From NCBI GenBank assembly GCA_045594445.1, contig JAZNYL010000095.1, positions 1-18,642 of the forward strand: 18,642 nt of DNA. Direction: 5' to 3'. The DNA comes from SVQP01 sp045594445. Its GTDB lineage: Bacteria; Bacillota; Clostridia; Oscillospirales; CAG-272. This document shows, one piece after another, positions 7,284 through 13,712 of the stretch. Under the pieces are notes generated by a model. It had not been told where the DNA came from. It saw only the letters and a list, made by a program, of their open reading frames with translations, and ran no database searches. Within the stretch, counting starts at the first letter, position 1. The number at the start of each line of letters is the position of its first letter. The position numbers and the translations under genes were made by a program.

Positions 7284-7315
7284 TCCGTAGGGGCGATTCA
7301 CGAATCGCCCGCGGA
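7284..7315. repeat. Short palindromic repeat, GTAGGGGCGA type
   Basis: GGGCGATTC (7291-7299) and its exact complement (7302-7310) are separated by two bases; TCCG/CGGA (7284-7287 with 7312-7315) extends the stem. It lies in the 86-base gap between mrnC and the cyclophilin gene. It shares the GTAGGGG-CGA arm with the larger element at 13502-13605. It lacks a T-run, so it is more likely a dispersed palindrome than a terminator. Confidence 0.7.
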
Positions 7316-7366
7316 GCAGATCGGAATGAAAAACACATCATATATAACGAAAGGAAGAAATTTATC

Positions 7367-7867
7367 ATGAGCAATCCCAAGGTTGTATTGCATATCAAAG
7401 AGTATGGAGATATTACGGTTGAGCTGTATCCCGATAAGGCACCCGAAACGGTGGCCAATTTCGTAAAGCTGGTGGGCGAGGGCTTTTATTCCGGCCTGAT
7501 CTTCCACCGCGTTATCCGCGGATTTATGATCCAGGGCGGTGGCATGGATGAGGGCTTTAATCAGAAGCCCGCAAAGTCGATCAAGGGCGAGTTCCGCTCC
7601 AACGGCTTTGCCGCGAACGATCTGCACCACGCAAAGGGCGTGATCTCCATGGCAAGAACCCAGGTCAAGAACTCCGCGTCCTCCCAGTTCTTTATCATGC
7701 ACGCAGATGCAGGATACCTGGACGGTGAGTATGCCGCGTTCGGCGCTGTGACCGAGGGCATCGAGGTGGTTGACGCCATCGCTGCCACCAAGACGCGCAG
7801 CGTGGGCTGGTACGACGACGTGCCGGTCTCTCCCATCGTCATTGAAAGCGCAGAAGTGATCGCATAA
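7367..7867 (+). CDS. Peptidyl-prolyl cis-trans isomerase, cyclophilin type
   Basis: A 166-residue cytoplasmic cyclophilin that would catalyse proline isomerisation in protein folding. The active-site signature is present: FHRVIRGFMIQGG (46-58) with the catalytic Arg at 48 and Gln at 56, ISMARTQVKNSASSQFFIM (93-111) and FGAVTEG (125-131). Length fits single-domain bacterial PpiB-like enzymes. SD AAAGGAAG lies about 11 bases before the ATG. No convincing promoter was seen directly upstream; transcription may come from the DUF1836/mrnC unit. Confidence 0.93.
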   Translation: MSNPKVVLHIKEYGDITVELYPDKAPETVANFVKLVGEGFYSGLIFHRVIRGFMIQGGGMDEGFNQKPAKSIKGEFRSNGFAANDLHHAKGVISMARTQVKNSASSQFFIMHADAGYLDGEYAAFGAVTEGIEVVDAIAATKTRSVGWYDDVPVSPIVIESAEVIA

Positions 7868-7878
7868 ATTCACAGTAG

Positions 7879-7942
7879 CCCCGCCCTCTGCTATCCTCAA
7901 GCGAGCGCGCAAAGCGCGCGACGCGAAGGATCTTGGGTGGGG
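7879..7942. repeat. Long imperfect palindrome after the cyclophilin gene
   Basis: Nested pairings share one centre: CCCCGCCC (7879-7886) with GGGTGGGG (7935-7942, one mismatch), ATCCT (7893-7897) with AGGAT (7927-7931), and GCGCGC (7905-7910) with 7914-7919 around an AAA loop. The ATCCT/AGGATCT arms recall the element at 1-217, so it may be a diverged relative. There is no T-run, though it could still slow transcription leaving the cyclophilin gene. The rest of the 7868-8190 gap holds an A/T-rich stretch (about 7965-8005), a promoter and a structured leader. Confidence 0.65.
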
Positions 7943-8008
7943 AGCGTTCGTTCTTGGCACTTTTCATAAAAATATAGCAAAAAAATTGTAGAAATATTCA
8001 AAAACCTC

Positions 8009-8038
8009 TTGACAAGCCCTTGCATTTGGTGGTATAAT
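8009..8038 (+). promoter_or_regulatory. Strong sigma-A promoter of the rpmG-secE-nusG-rplK-rplA operon
   Basis: Perfect TTGACA (8009-8014), an 18-base spacer and perfect TATAAT (8033-8038). The A/T-rich tract directly upstream (about 7965-8005) looks like an UP element, as expected for a growth-related operon. Confidence 0.85.
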
Positions 8039-8042
8039 AGCC

Positions 8043-8160
8043 GTACCTCTGCAAAAGGGCTTTTTTATTGCGCCTATTTTGCGCCGCCCGAAAGGGTTAA
8101 ATGGGTGCTCCGTTTTCAGAGGGAGGTACACGGGTTTTTTCGTGTATAACGGAAAAAACC
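8043..8160 (+). promoter_or_regulatory. Structured leader with competing hairpins ahead of rpmG
   Basis: Several mutually exclusive pairings are visible. One hairpin is 8126-8132 with 8141-8147 (7 bp, the last a G-U pair) and holds GGTTTTTT in its loop; it can be extended by CCGTT (8110-8114) with AACGG (8148-8152). A competing hairpin pairs that same GGTTTTTT (8133-8140) perfectly with AAAAAACC (8153-8160). In addition the start of the leader can pair with the middle: CCTCTG (8046-8051) with CAGAGG (8117-8122), or GTACCT (8043-8048) with AGGTAC (8124-8129). A short CCC-GAAA-GGG hairpin lies at 8087-8096. This resembles an attenuator or an r-protein leader; the ligand is unknown. Confidence 0.5.
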
Positions 8161-8190
8161 AAATAAATTTTAATGGGAGGTGCCGAACAA

Positions 8191-8352
8191 ATGGCTAATG
8201 ACGTAAGAGTCAAGGTTACTCTGGCATGCACCGAGTGCAAGCAGAGAAACTACAACACCAAGAAAAACAAGAAGAACGACCCTGACAGACTCGAGCTCAA
8301 GAAGTACTGCAAATTCTGCCGCAAGCACACTCTTCACAGAGAAACAAAGTAA
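8191..8352 (+). CDS. rpmG: 50S ribosomal protein L33
   Basis: A 53-residue basic protein starting MANDVRVKVTLACTECKQRN, a full-length L33. Two cysteine pairs (CTEC at 13-16 and CKFC at 40-43) form the zinc ribbon, so this is the zinc-binding C+ type. GGGAGG lies ten bases before the ATG. It is first in the operon, 16 bases ahead of secE, a classic position in Clostridia and Bacilli. Confidence 0.95.
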   Translation: MANDVRVKVTLACTECKQRNYNTKKNKKNDPDRLELKKYCKFCRKHTLHRETK

Positions 8353-8368
8353 TCTGGGGGGAGAGATA

Positions 8369-8962
8369 ATGACTGCTTTTAACACAAGAAGAAATCTCTT
8401 AGCTCTTTTGCTTGCAGTTGTTTTCGCGTTTTCTCTGTTTACCGTAGGCGTATTCGCTGAGGAGGAAGCAACCACCGAGGCTGCAACCACCGAGGTAACG
8501 ACAGAGGCGACCACGGAAGAGGCTTCCACCGAGGCAGCTACGACCGATGAACATGAAGGTCATGATCATGAGGAAGAGACTGCGAACGAGAAGAACTTCT
8601 GGGAAAAGAACTTCACTCGCACCAATAAGGAAGGCAAGAGCGTTCTGTATGTAACCAAGATCGTAGTTTGGGGTCTGGTTATCGTCGGTTTGATCGCAGG
8701 CGGCGTATTCTGCATCATTAAGAGAGAAAAAGCAGGTGAGTACCTGCGCGCGCTGAATAGCGAGAAGAAGAGAATCGTATGGAGCTCCTGGAAGGACACC
8801 CGCAAGAATACTCTGGTAGTACTGCTTGTGGTTGCAATCATCACTCTGGTGATTTTCCTGTTCAACCTGGTACTTGAAAAGATCTTCGGCGGTGCAAGCA
8901 CCGGTGGCGATCTGTGGTTCCAGAAGAGCCTGTTGGAACTGATCGTAGGACTGTTCCACTAA
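8369..8962 (+). CDS. secE: Protein translocase subunit SecE with an N-terminal extracytoplasmic extension
   Basis: Residues 123-173 are a standard SecE core: an amphipathic cytoplasmic helix (EYLRALNSEKKRIVWSSWKD) and a hydrophobic membrane segment (about 148-170). SecE braces SecY in the Sec channel. At 197 residues it is about three times the length of the minimal Gram-positive SecE. The extension has a signal-peptide-like start (RR at 7-8, hydrophobic 9-29, possible cleavage after VFA at 30), a Thr/Glu/Ala-rich acidic segment (31-60), a His/Glu cluster (EHEGHDHEEE, 61-70) and another membrane segment (about 95-117) followed by KREK. Topology is coherent: acidic part outside, SecE helix inside. 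If the first segment is uncleaved, the plan matches three-TM SecE with a long inserted outer loop. It ends with a 22-residue tail. SD GGGGGGA. Followed by nusG. Confidence 0.9.
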   Translation: MTAFNTRRNLLALLLAVVFAFSLFTVGVFAEEEATTEAATTEVTTEATTEEASTEAATTDEHEGHDHEEETANEKNFWEKNFTRTNKEGKSVLYVTKIVVWGLVIVGLIAGGVFCIIKREKAGEYLRALNSEKKRIVWSSWKDTRKNTLVVLLVVAIITLVIFLFNLVLEKIFGGASTGGDLWFQKSLLELIVGLFH

Positions 8963-8980
8963 TTGCATAGGTATTGAGCG

Positions 8981-9520
8981 ATGAGCGATATCGATGCTAT
9001 GAACGTAGGCCCAAGATGGTATGTGGCGCACACCTATTCGGGATACGAAAACAAAGTAAAAACCAGCCTGGAAAAAATCGTTGAGAACCGCGGCCTGGGC
9101 GATCTGATTTTCGATGTCAGAGTGCCTGTGGAAACCGTTGTGGAAAAGAGCGGAAGCGAAGAAAAGATTACCGAGGTCAAGATCTTCCCCAGCTACGTGC
9201 TGATCAAGATGGTCATGACCGATGAATCCTGGCACGCTGTCCGTAACATCACGGGTGTGACCGGCTTTGTCGGCCCCGGATCCCGTCCCACTCCTCTGAC
9301 TCCTGAAGAGGTAGAGGCGCTGAATATTGAAGAGGTCAAGGTAAAGTTGTCCTTCAACGTCGGCGATACGGTAGAGGTAGTCAACGGCCTGTTCGAGGGC
9401 TACTCCGGTGTTGTCCAGTCTATCTCGGACGACCTGAAGAACGTGACGGTTCTGGTCAAGCGTGGCCGCCGTGACATGCCTGTCGAGCTTGATGCATCCA
9501 TGATCAAGCCGGCAAATTAA
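8981..9520 (+). CDS. nusG: Transcription termination/antitermination protein NusG
   Basis: A 179-residue protein of normal length. The NGN domain spans about 11-100 (RWYVAHTYSGYENKVKTSLE at 12-31, FPSYVLIKM at 69-77, GVTGFVGPG at 92-100), which binds RNA polymerase; the KOW domain spans about 124-178 (FNVGDTVEVVNGLFEGYSG), which contacts S10 or Rho. The start is preceded only by a weak SD (AGG about 12 bases ahead), 18 bases after the secE stop, so translational coupling to secE is likely. A second in-frame ATG follows at codon 7, so the exact start is slightly uncertain. Confidence 0.95.
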   Translation: MSDIDAMNVGPRWYVAHTYSGYENKVKTSLEKIVENRGLGDLIFDVRVPVETVVEKSGSEEKITEVKIFPSYVLIKMVMTDESWHAVRNITGVTGFVGPGSRPTPLTPEEVEALNIEEVKVKLSFNVGDTVEVVNGLFEGYSGVVQSISDDLKNVTVLVKRGRRDMPVELDASMIKPAN

Positions 9521-9611
9521 GATCCGCCAAAAAGGATCATTGTCCAAAAGGACAACTCTGTCCGTGCCCGGACAGAAACAGTGGGAGGGAGAAAAATTCT
9601 GCAATTCTCCC
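9521..9611 (+). promoter_or_regulatory. Four-hairpin spacer between nusG and rplK, candidate L1-binding leader
   Basis: Directly after the nusG stop come four consecutive hairpins: 9521-9525/9534-9538 (5 bp), 9540-9545/9550-9555 (6 bp, AAAA loop), 9558-9564/9569-9575 (7 bp, 4-base loop) and 9587-9593/9605-9611 (7 bp). In other bacteria ribosomal protein L1 represses its operon by binding a structure ahead of rplK; this spacer is in the right place. No T-run follows, so it is not a plain terminator. Processing or differential expression between nusG and rplK is another possibility. Confidence 0.5.
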
Positions 9612-9644
9612 GCACAAAGTACCACATATGGAGGTTAAGTAAAA

Positions 9645-10070
9645 ATGGCAAAGAAAGTATTAGGGTATATCAAGTTGCAGCTGCCCGCAGGTAAGGCTAC
9701 TCCTCAGCCTCCCGTAGGTCCCGCTCTGGGTCAGTACGGTGTTGCAATTCCCGTATTTACAAAAGAGTTCAACGAAAGAACCAAGAATGACATCGGTCTG
9801 ACGATCCCCGTTGTCATCACCGTATATGCAGACCGTTCCTTCACCTTTATCACCAAGACTCCTCCCGCACCCGTTCTGATCAAGAAGGCTTGCGGCCTGG
9901 AAACTGCTTCGGCAAAGCCCAACAAGGATAAGGTTGCAAAGATCACCAAGGAACAGGTCAGAAAGATCGCAGAGACCAAGATGCCCGACCTGAACGCTGC
10001 CAGCATCGAAGCTGCTATGAGCATGATCGCAGGCACCGCACGCAGCATGGGCGTTGTGGTTGAAGACTAA
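9645..10070 (+). CDS. rplK: 50S ribosomal protein L11
   Basis: A 141-residue full-length L11, part of the GTPase-associated stalk base on 23S rRNA. The N-terminal domain carries PPVGPALGQYGV (22-33); the C-terminal RNA-binding domain ends AGTARSMGVVVED. SD GGAGG lies nine bases before the ATG. The codon use is skewed to codons of highly expressed genes, as in its neighbours. Confidence 0.97.
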   Translation: MAKKVLGYIKLQLPAGKATPQPPVGPALGQYGVAIPVFTKEFNERTKNDIGLTIPVVITVYADRSFTFITKTPPAPVLIKKACGLETASAKPNKDKVAKITKEQVRKIAETKMPDLNAASIEAAMSMIAGTARSMGVVVED

Positions 10071-10087
10071 GAAGGAGGTATGGCGAA

Positions 10088-10783
10088 ATGGCAAAGATGG
10101 GTAAAAAGTATTCCGACAGCGCAAAGCTGATCGACAAGTCCAAGCTTTATGATACTGCAGAAGCTCTTGCATTGGTATGCCAGACTTCCAAGGCAAAGTT
10201 TGACGAGACTGTAGAAGTACACGTTCGTCTGGGTGTTGACTCCCGTCACGCTGACCAGCAGGTCAGAGGCGCAGTCGTTCTGCCCAACGGTACCGGTAAG
10301 ACCGTAAGAACCCTTGTTTTTGCAAAGGGTGACAACGTTCAGGCTGCTATTGATGCAGGCGCTGATTACGTTGGCGGCGCTGAGTACGCTGAAAAGATCC
10401 AGAAGGAAAACTGGTTTGATTTTGACGTTGTAATCGCTTCTCCCGATATGATGGGCGTTATCGGCCGTCTGGGTAAGGTTCTGGGTCCTAAGGGCCTGAT
10501 GCCTTCTCCTAAGGCAGGCACCGTTACCACCGACGTAGCTCGCGCAGTTCGCGAGGCTAAGGCAGGTAAGATCGAGTACCGTCTTGACAAGACCAACATC
10601 ATTCACTGCCCCATTGGCAAGGCATCCTTCGGCGCTGAGAAGCTGCAGGAGAACTTTGACACTCTGCTGGGTGCCATCATCAAGGCAAAGCCCGCAGCAG
10701 CAAAGGGTCAGTACATCAAGAGCTGCGTTGTGGCTTCCACCATGGGCCCCGGCGTTAAGGTTAACGGCGCAAAGCTCGGCTAA
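10088..10783 (+). CDS. rplA: 50S ribosomal protein L1
   Basis: A 231-residue full-length L1, which forms the mobile L1 stalk and usually represses its own operon. The signature LGPKGLMPSPKAGTVT lies at 132-147, with RGAVVLPNGTGK at 60-71. A very strong SD (GAAGGAGG) lies nine bases before the ATG, 17 bases after rplK. A terminator follows at once; rplJ and rplL, which often come next in Bacillota, are not present in this window. Confidence 0.97.
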   Translation: MAKMGKKYSDSAKLIDKSKLYDTAEALALVCQTSKAKFDETVEVHVRLGVDSRHADQQVRGAVVLPNGTGKTVRTLVFAKGDNVQAAIDAGADYVGGAEYAEKIQKENWFDFDVVIASPDMMGVIGRLGKVLGPKGLMPSPKAGTVTTDVARAVREAKAGKIEYRLDKTNIIHCPIGKASFGAEKLQENFDTLLGAIIKAKPAAAKGQYIKSCVVASTMGPGVKVNGAKLG

Positions 10784-10799
10784 TCTGCTTTTGATTGAT

Positions 10800-10835
10800 A
10801 AAAAACGCACGATGCATTCGCATCGTGCGTTTTTT
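10800..10835. terminator. Bidirectional Rho-independent terminator between rplA and the sigma-like gene
   Basis: A 16-bp perfect inverted repeat (10800-10815 with 10820-10835) around an ATTC loop, with six A at one end and six T at the other. It therefore works as a terminator on both strands and separates the converging rplA operon and the 13341-10877 operon. Confidence 0.93.
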
Positions 10836-10876
10836 GCGTTGAGGTGGATTGATCAAAAACTTTCGCCCTGTGAGAG

Positions 10877-11212
10877 TCAGCTGTTGGGGTTGTCCGCAAT
10901 ATAGCGTGTTACCAGCTTTTTGACCTCTTGGCCTAAATATTTGGAAAAGGAAGGATTTTCTTGGGAAAAATCAAACGACGCGACAGCCTTGTCCAGCATC
11001 TGAATGCCGAGATAAACGAGATGCAGGGAGGGTTTTTTGACGTAACGCTTGAGGTAGGAGGCAAGCACGGGCAGGTAGCTGTCGGTCAGCGCCTGCTTGG
11101 CGGTCGCATCGCCTGCATTTGCTTGCTGTGCGTAAGCGAGCTCCTGCTCGCGCGAAAGCCGCTGCCTGGTGGCTGCGTGCGCGAAAAAGTCGTCTGTGCA
11201 AGTGTATTTCAT
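10877..11212 (-). CDS. Sigma-70 region 1.2-2-like short protein
   Basis: A 111-residue protein that resembles the front half of a sigma factor. LSREQELAYAQQANAGD (19-35) with ALTDSYLPVLASYLKRY (41-57) fits region 1.2/2.1; LGIQMLDKAVASFDF (68-82) fits region 2.1-2.2; FSKYLGQEVKKLVTRYIADN (89-108) aligns with the usual region 2.3-2.4 segment of the FSTYAxWWIRQAITRAIAD type and the protein ends there. Regions 3 and 4 are absent, and the aromatic pair used for promoter melting is replaced. It may bind core polymerase without starting transcription, or act as a partial sigma factor. SD AAGGAG lies six bases before the ATG, overlapping the preceding stop region, so it is last in its operon. Confidence 0.65.
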   Translation of the reverse strand: MKYTCTDDFFAHAATRQRLSREQELAYAQQANAGDATAKQALTDSYLPVLASYLKRYVKKPSLHLVYLGIQMLDKAVASFDFSQENPSFSKYLGQEVKKLVTRYIADNPNS

Positions 11213-11227
11213 GTCTTTCTCCTTAGA

Positions 11228-12118
11228 TTATCGGAATAGGATACCGTATCCCCAGCCAACGCGGCCACCGCTTTTCAGCCTTTTGACAAAGGCGCGGCGA
11301 AGCGAGGTGTCGGTAGGCAGGCGATCGGGATTGCGCTCGTTGGTGTCAAACAGGCACCAGAGGCTCTCGCCGTCGCTGTCGTCCCAGGAAAGGATCTCAA
11401 ATTCTTTCATGAAGCGCAGCACGTTGCTGCTTTCGGATACGAATTCAGTCATGCGCGGATAAAGCAGCCAGGAATGGCACACAAAGGGGATTTTGCCGTC
11501 GGGGCATTGATCAGATGGCAGCTGTGGCCCGAAAAACGCCTTGGCGCGTGCAAACGAATCCTCGTAAAGTGCGGGGGAAAGCGGTTGCCCCGAGCGCGGA
11601 ATATGCATATTGAGCACCTTGCTTTCCTTCTCAAGCACAATGCCGTCCTTGCTGTATTCGCGGCCGAAATCCACGATCTCAAATTGCAAACGCCCCATCG
11701 CAAAGCGCGTCATTTTGAACCAACCGGGCATCCAGAAGGCCACGAACATGCCGCGAATGCCGCGCACAAGCTTGCATTCCTCTAATTTGTACTTCAAATC
11801 CAGCATGGAATCGTGCCAGATCGCGTCGTCCACGCCGCGATTGGCGTACACGTCTCGCAGGTGCTTTGACATGCAAATGAACAGGAGCAGATCGGTGGTG
11901 TGATTGTGTACGTCAGCCAGTCGCGCCGCCTTTTTGCTTTGCGCAGTCAGCGCACCAAAATCGCAGTCAATATTGGCTTGGTACGTCGCAATTGCGCTTT
12001 CAAATTGCTGCTTGGCCTCAAAATTGGCCATGACCGCGTCGTAGGCAGCGAGCAGATGCGCAGCGTCGGTGGGATCGTACGCAAAATCCCCCAAGAACCA
12101 AATCAAATAGTCTCTCAT
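11228..12118 (-). CDS. Acyltransferase-like protein (GNAT-type, DUF5596 family), paralog B
   Basis: A 296-residue protein with the two-part layout of the NAT_N / GNAT-like C-terminal family (DUF5596): a helical N-terminal domain with DVHNHTTDLLLFICMSKHLR (69-88), then a C-terminal domain with GRLQFEI (142-148), NMHIPRSGQPLSPALYEDSF (170-189), PFVCHSWLLYP (211-221) and a conserved ending GGRVGWGYGILFR. The family is thought to transfer acyl groups, with unknown substrates; catalysis is unproven. It aligns without gaps to the gene upstream (12131-13009) over the first 200 residues, so the two are tandem duplicates. The SD (AAGGG) overlaps the upstream gene's end region. No signal peptide or membrane segment. 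Confidence 0.8.
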   Translation of the reverse strand: MRDYLIWFLGDFAYDPTDAAHLLAAYDAVMANFEAKQQFESAIATYQANIDCDFGALTAQSKKAARLADVHNHTTDLLLFICMSKHLRDVYANRGVDDAIWHDSMLDLKYKLEECKLVRGIRGMFVAFWMPGWFKMTRFAMGRLQFEIVDFGREYSKDGIVLEKESKVLNMHIPRSGQPLSPALYEDSFARAKAFFGPQLPSDQCPDGKIPFVCHSWLLYPRMTEFVSESSNVLRFMKEFEILSWDDSDGESLWCLFDTNERNPDRLPTDTSLRRAFVKRLKSGGRVGWGYGILFR

Positions 12119-12130
12119 CGTATCCCTTGA

Positions 12131-13009
12131 TCAGCGGAACAGAATCCCAAAGCCGTAACCGACTCTGCCGCCTGCTTTGAGATGCGCAACGAATGCGCGG
12201 CGCAGTGAGGTGTCGGTGGGCAGACGGTCGGGGTGCTGCTCCATGGTGTCAAACAGACGCCAGAGGTCCTCGCCGTTGTTGTGGTTGCTTTCCATAATCG
12301 TGAATTCCGAGAGGAACTTGTAGGTATTGAGATGCGGCGGCACGAATTTTGCCGTGTCGGGGTAGAGCAGCCAGGAATGGCACACAAAGGGCGCGGGCTG
12401 ATCTTGGGGGAAGGTTGCCTTGTAGAATTCCTTGGCGCGCGCAAAGGAATCCTCGTACAGTGCGGGCGAGAGAGGCTGACCCGAGCGCGGAATGTGCATA
12501 TTGATCACCTTTTGACCCTTGGCAAGCGTGATACCGTTTCCTGCAAATTCAATAGGGGAATCAACCAGCTCAAACTGCAATCTGCCCAGCGCAAAGCGGG
12601 TAAGATTGTAAAATCCGGGGAACCAGCCGCCCACAAAAGAGCCGCAAATGCCGTAAACGGCGCGGCATTCCTCCAACTTATAGCGCAGATCCAGCATGGA
12701 ATCGTGCCAGATGGCAAGATCTATGCCGTGCTCGACGTAAAGCTCACGCAGATGCTTCGAGAGCATGATGAAGAGCAGCAGATCGGTGGTGTAGTTGTGT
12801 ACGTCCACAAGTTTGCCTGCCGCCTGCGTTTCGCGCATCAGAGCACCCCAGTCGCAGTTGAGATTGGCAACGTACGCGGCATACGCGCGTTCAAAGGGCG
12901 TGCGGGCGTCGTCGCAGGCGCAGATTTTGTCATAGGCATCCAGCAGGTGTGCGGTATCCTCAGCCGAATAAGAAAACTCGGCAAAAAAATCTTCAAAATA
13001 CTTTCTCAT
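12131..13009 (-). CDS. Acyltransferase-like protein (GNAT-type, DUF5596 family), paralog A
   Basis: A 292-residue paralog of the next gene with the same blocks: DVHNYTTDLLLFIMLSKHLR (69-88), GRLQFELV (142-149), NMHIPRSGQPLSPALYEDSF (170-189), PFVCHSWLLYP (207-217) and GGRVGYGFGILFR at the end. Differences concentrate at 30-65, 150-165 and 197-245, while the likely active-site blocks are nearly identical, so both copies are probably functional. GGGAG lies nine bases before the ATG, and the gene begins 20 bases after the YbjQ-family stop. Only 12 bases separate it from its paralog. Confidence 0.8.
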   Translation of the reverse strand: MRKYFEDFFAEFSYSAEDTAHLLDAYDKICACDDARTPFERAYAAYVANLNCDWGALMRETQAAGKLVDVHNYTTDLLLFIMLSKHLRELYVEHGIDLAIWHDSMLDLRYKLEECRAVYGICGSFVGGWFPGFYNLTRFALGRLQFELVDSPIEFAGNGITLAKGQKVINMHIPRSGQPLSPALYEDSFARAKEFYKATFPQDQPAPFVCHSWLLYPDTAKFVPPHLNTYKFLSEFTIMESNHNNGEDLWRLFDTMEQHPDRLPTDTSLRRAFVAHLKAGGRVGYGFGILFR

Positions 13010-13029
13010 AAGATGGCTCTCCCGTGTGA

Positions 13030-13341
13030 TCAGATAAATTTGACAGCCGTGCCGTACGCCATGATCTCGGCAGCACCGTCCATGACGGCGGAGGAGGCGT
13101 AGCGCACGCAGACGATGGCATCCGCGCCCATAGCCTCTGCCTGCTCGATCATGCGATCGGTAGCCTTTTTGCGTGCTTCGCCCATCATTTCGGTGTATCC
13201 CTTGAGCTCGCCGCCCACAATGGTCTTAAAGCTTGCGGCGATATCGCGGCCGATGTGCTTGCTTTGCACCGTGCTGCCTTGCACCATACCAAGCGTTTCA
13301 AGCTGCTTGCCCGTAATATAGTCGGTTGTATAGATTCTCAT
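13030..13341 (-). CDS. YbjQ family protein (UPF0145)
   Basis: A 103-residue protein matching YbjQ/UPF0145: strand-start RIYTTDYITGKQL, VQGSTVQSKHIGRDI (20-34), GGELKGYTEMMGEAR (43-57) and MGADAIVCVRYASS (70-83). The family forms ring-like oligomers and is annotated as a putative heavy-metal-binding domain, but the role is not settled. GGAGG lies seven bases before the ATG. It is first in the operon with the acyltransferase-like pair and the sigma-like protein. Confidence 0.9.
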   Translation of the reverse strand: MRIYTTDYITGKQLETLGMVQGSTVQSKHIGRDIAASFKTIVGGELKGYTEMMGEARKKATDRMIEQAEAMGADAIVCVRYASSAVMDGAAEIMAYGTAVKFI

Positions 13342-13369
13342 AGCAAAACCTCCATGTTTTATTGATTTG

Positions 13370-13398
13370 ATTGTAGCATATCAAAGCGTATTTGTCAA
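13370..13398 (-). promoter_or_regulatory. Sigma-A promoter of the YbjQ / acyltransferase-like / sigma-like operon
   Basis: On the minus strand a perfect TTGACA (13398-13393), a 17-base spacer and TACAAT (13375-13370). The start point would be near 13363, giving a leader of about 20 bases. Confidence 0.82.
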
Positions 13399-13501
13399 CA
13401 AAAAAGATTTGACACATGGGTTGCGGAATAAACGGTAAAATGAGGGTGAATCATACCCGTTGCTGTCAAAACAATAAACCGAGATACGCAAAAAAACAGT
13501 T

Positions 13502-13605
13502 GTAGGGGGCGACGTCCCCGACGCCCAGTCCTACATAAACAAATCTTCTTGCAACGAAACAAGTTCTATATGCCTGCCCGGGGCGTCGAGGACGTCGCCC
13601 CCTAC
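13502..13605. repeat. Inverted-repeat element, GTAGGGGGCGACG type
   Basis: Two 25-base arms (13502-13526 and 13581-13605) are inverse complements with one mismatch, around a 54-base centre without an ORF. It resembles a small MITE or a palindromic intergenic repeat and shares its GTAGGGG-CGA end with the hairpin at 7284-7315. The 13342-13712 gap otherwise holds only the promoter at 13370-13398 and a terminator at 13634-13668. Confidence 0.8.
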
Positions 13606-13633
13606 GGTTGATATCTTTACAAGTGAAAAAACG

Positions 13634-13668
13634 AACACGGAGATTGTGCCAAAATCAATCTCCGTGTT
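13634..13668 (-). terminator. Terminator of the YwaF-like gene
   Basis: A perfect 13-bp stem (13634-13646 with 13656-13668) with a 9-base loop. On the minus strand it is followed by CGTTTTTT; on the plus strand by TAATTTTT, so it may work both ways. It lies 45 bases past the stop of the gene ending at 13713. Confidence 0.88.
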
Positions 13669-13712
13669 AATTTTTCGCTAATTCTGCATTCCGATGTATC
13701 AAGCTTTTTTGT

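Noticed and set aside
7284..7315. Terminator after mrnC
   Set aside because: The stem is strong but no T-run follows on either strand, and the same arm sequence recurs in the element at 13502-13605, so a dispersed palindrome is more likely.
8399..9625. 408-residue minus-strand ORF
   Set aside because: It lies opposite secE and nusG, which are certain; its translation has no recognisable features.
12233..13102. 289-residue plus-strand ORF
   Set aside because: It is antisense to paralog A of the acyltransferase-like pair, which has clear family motifs and a good ribosome binding site.
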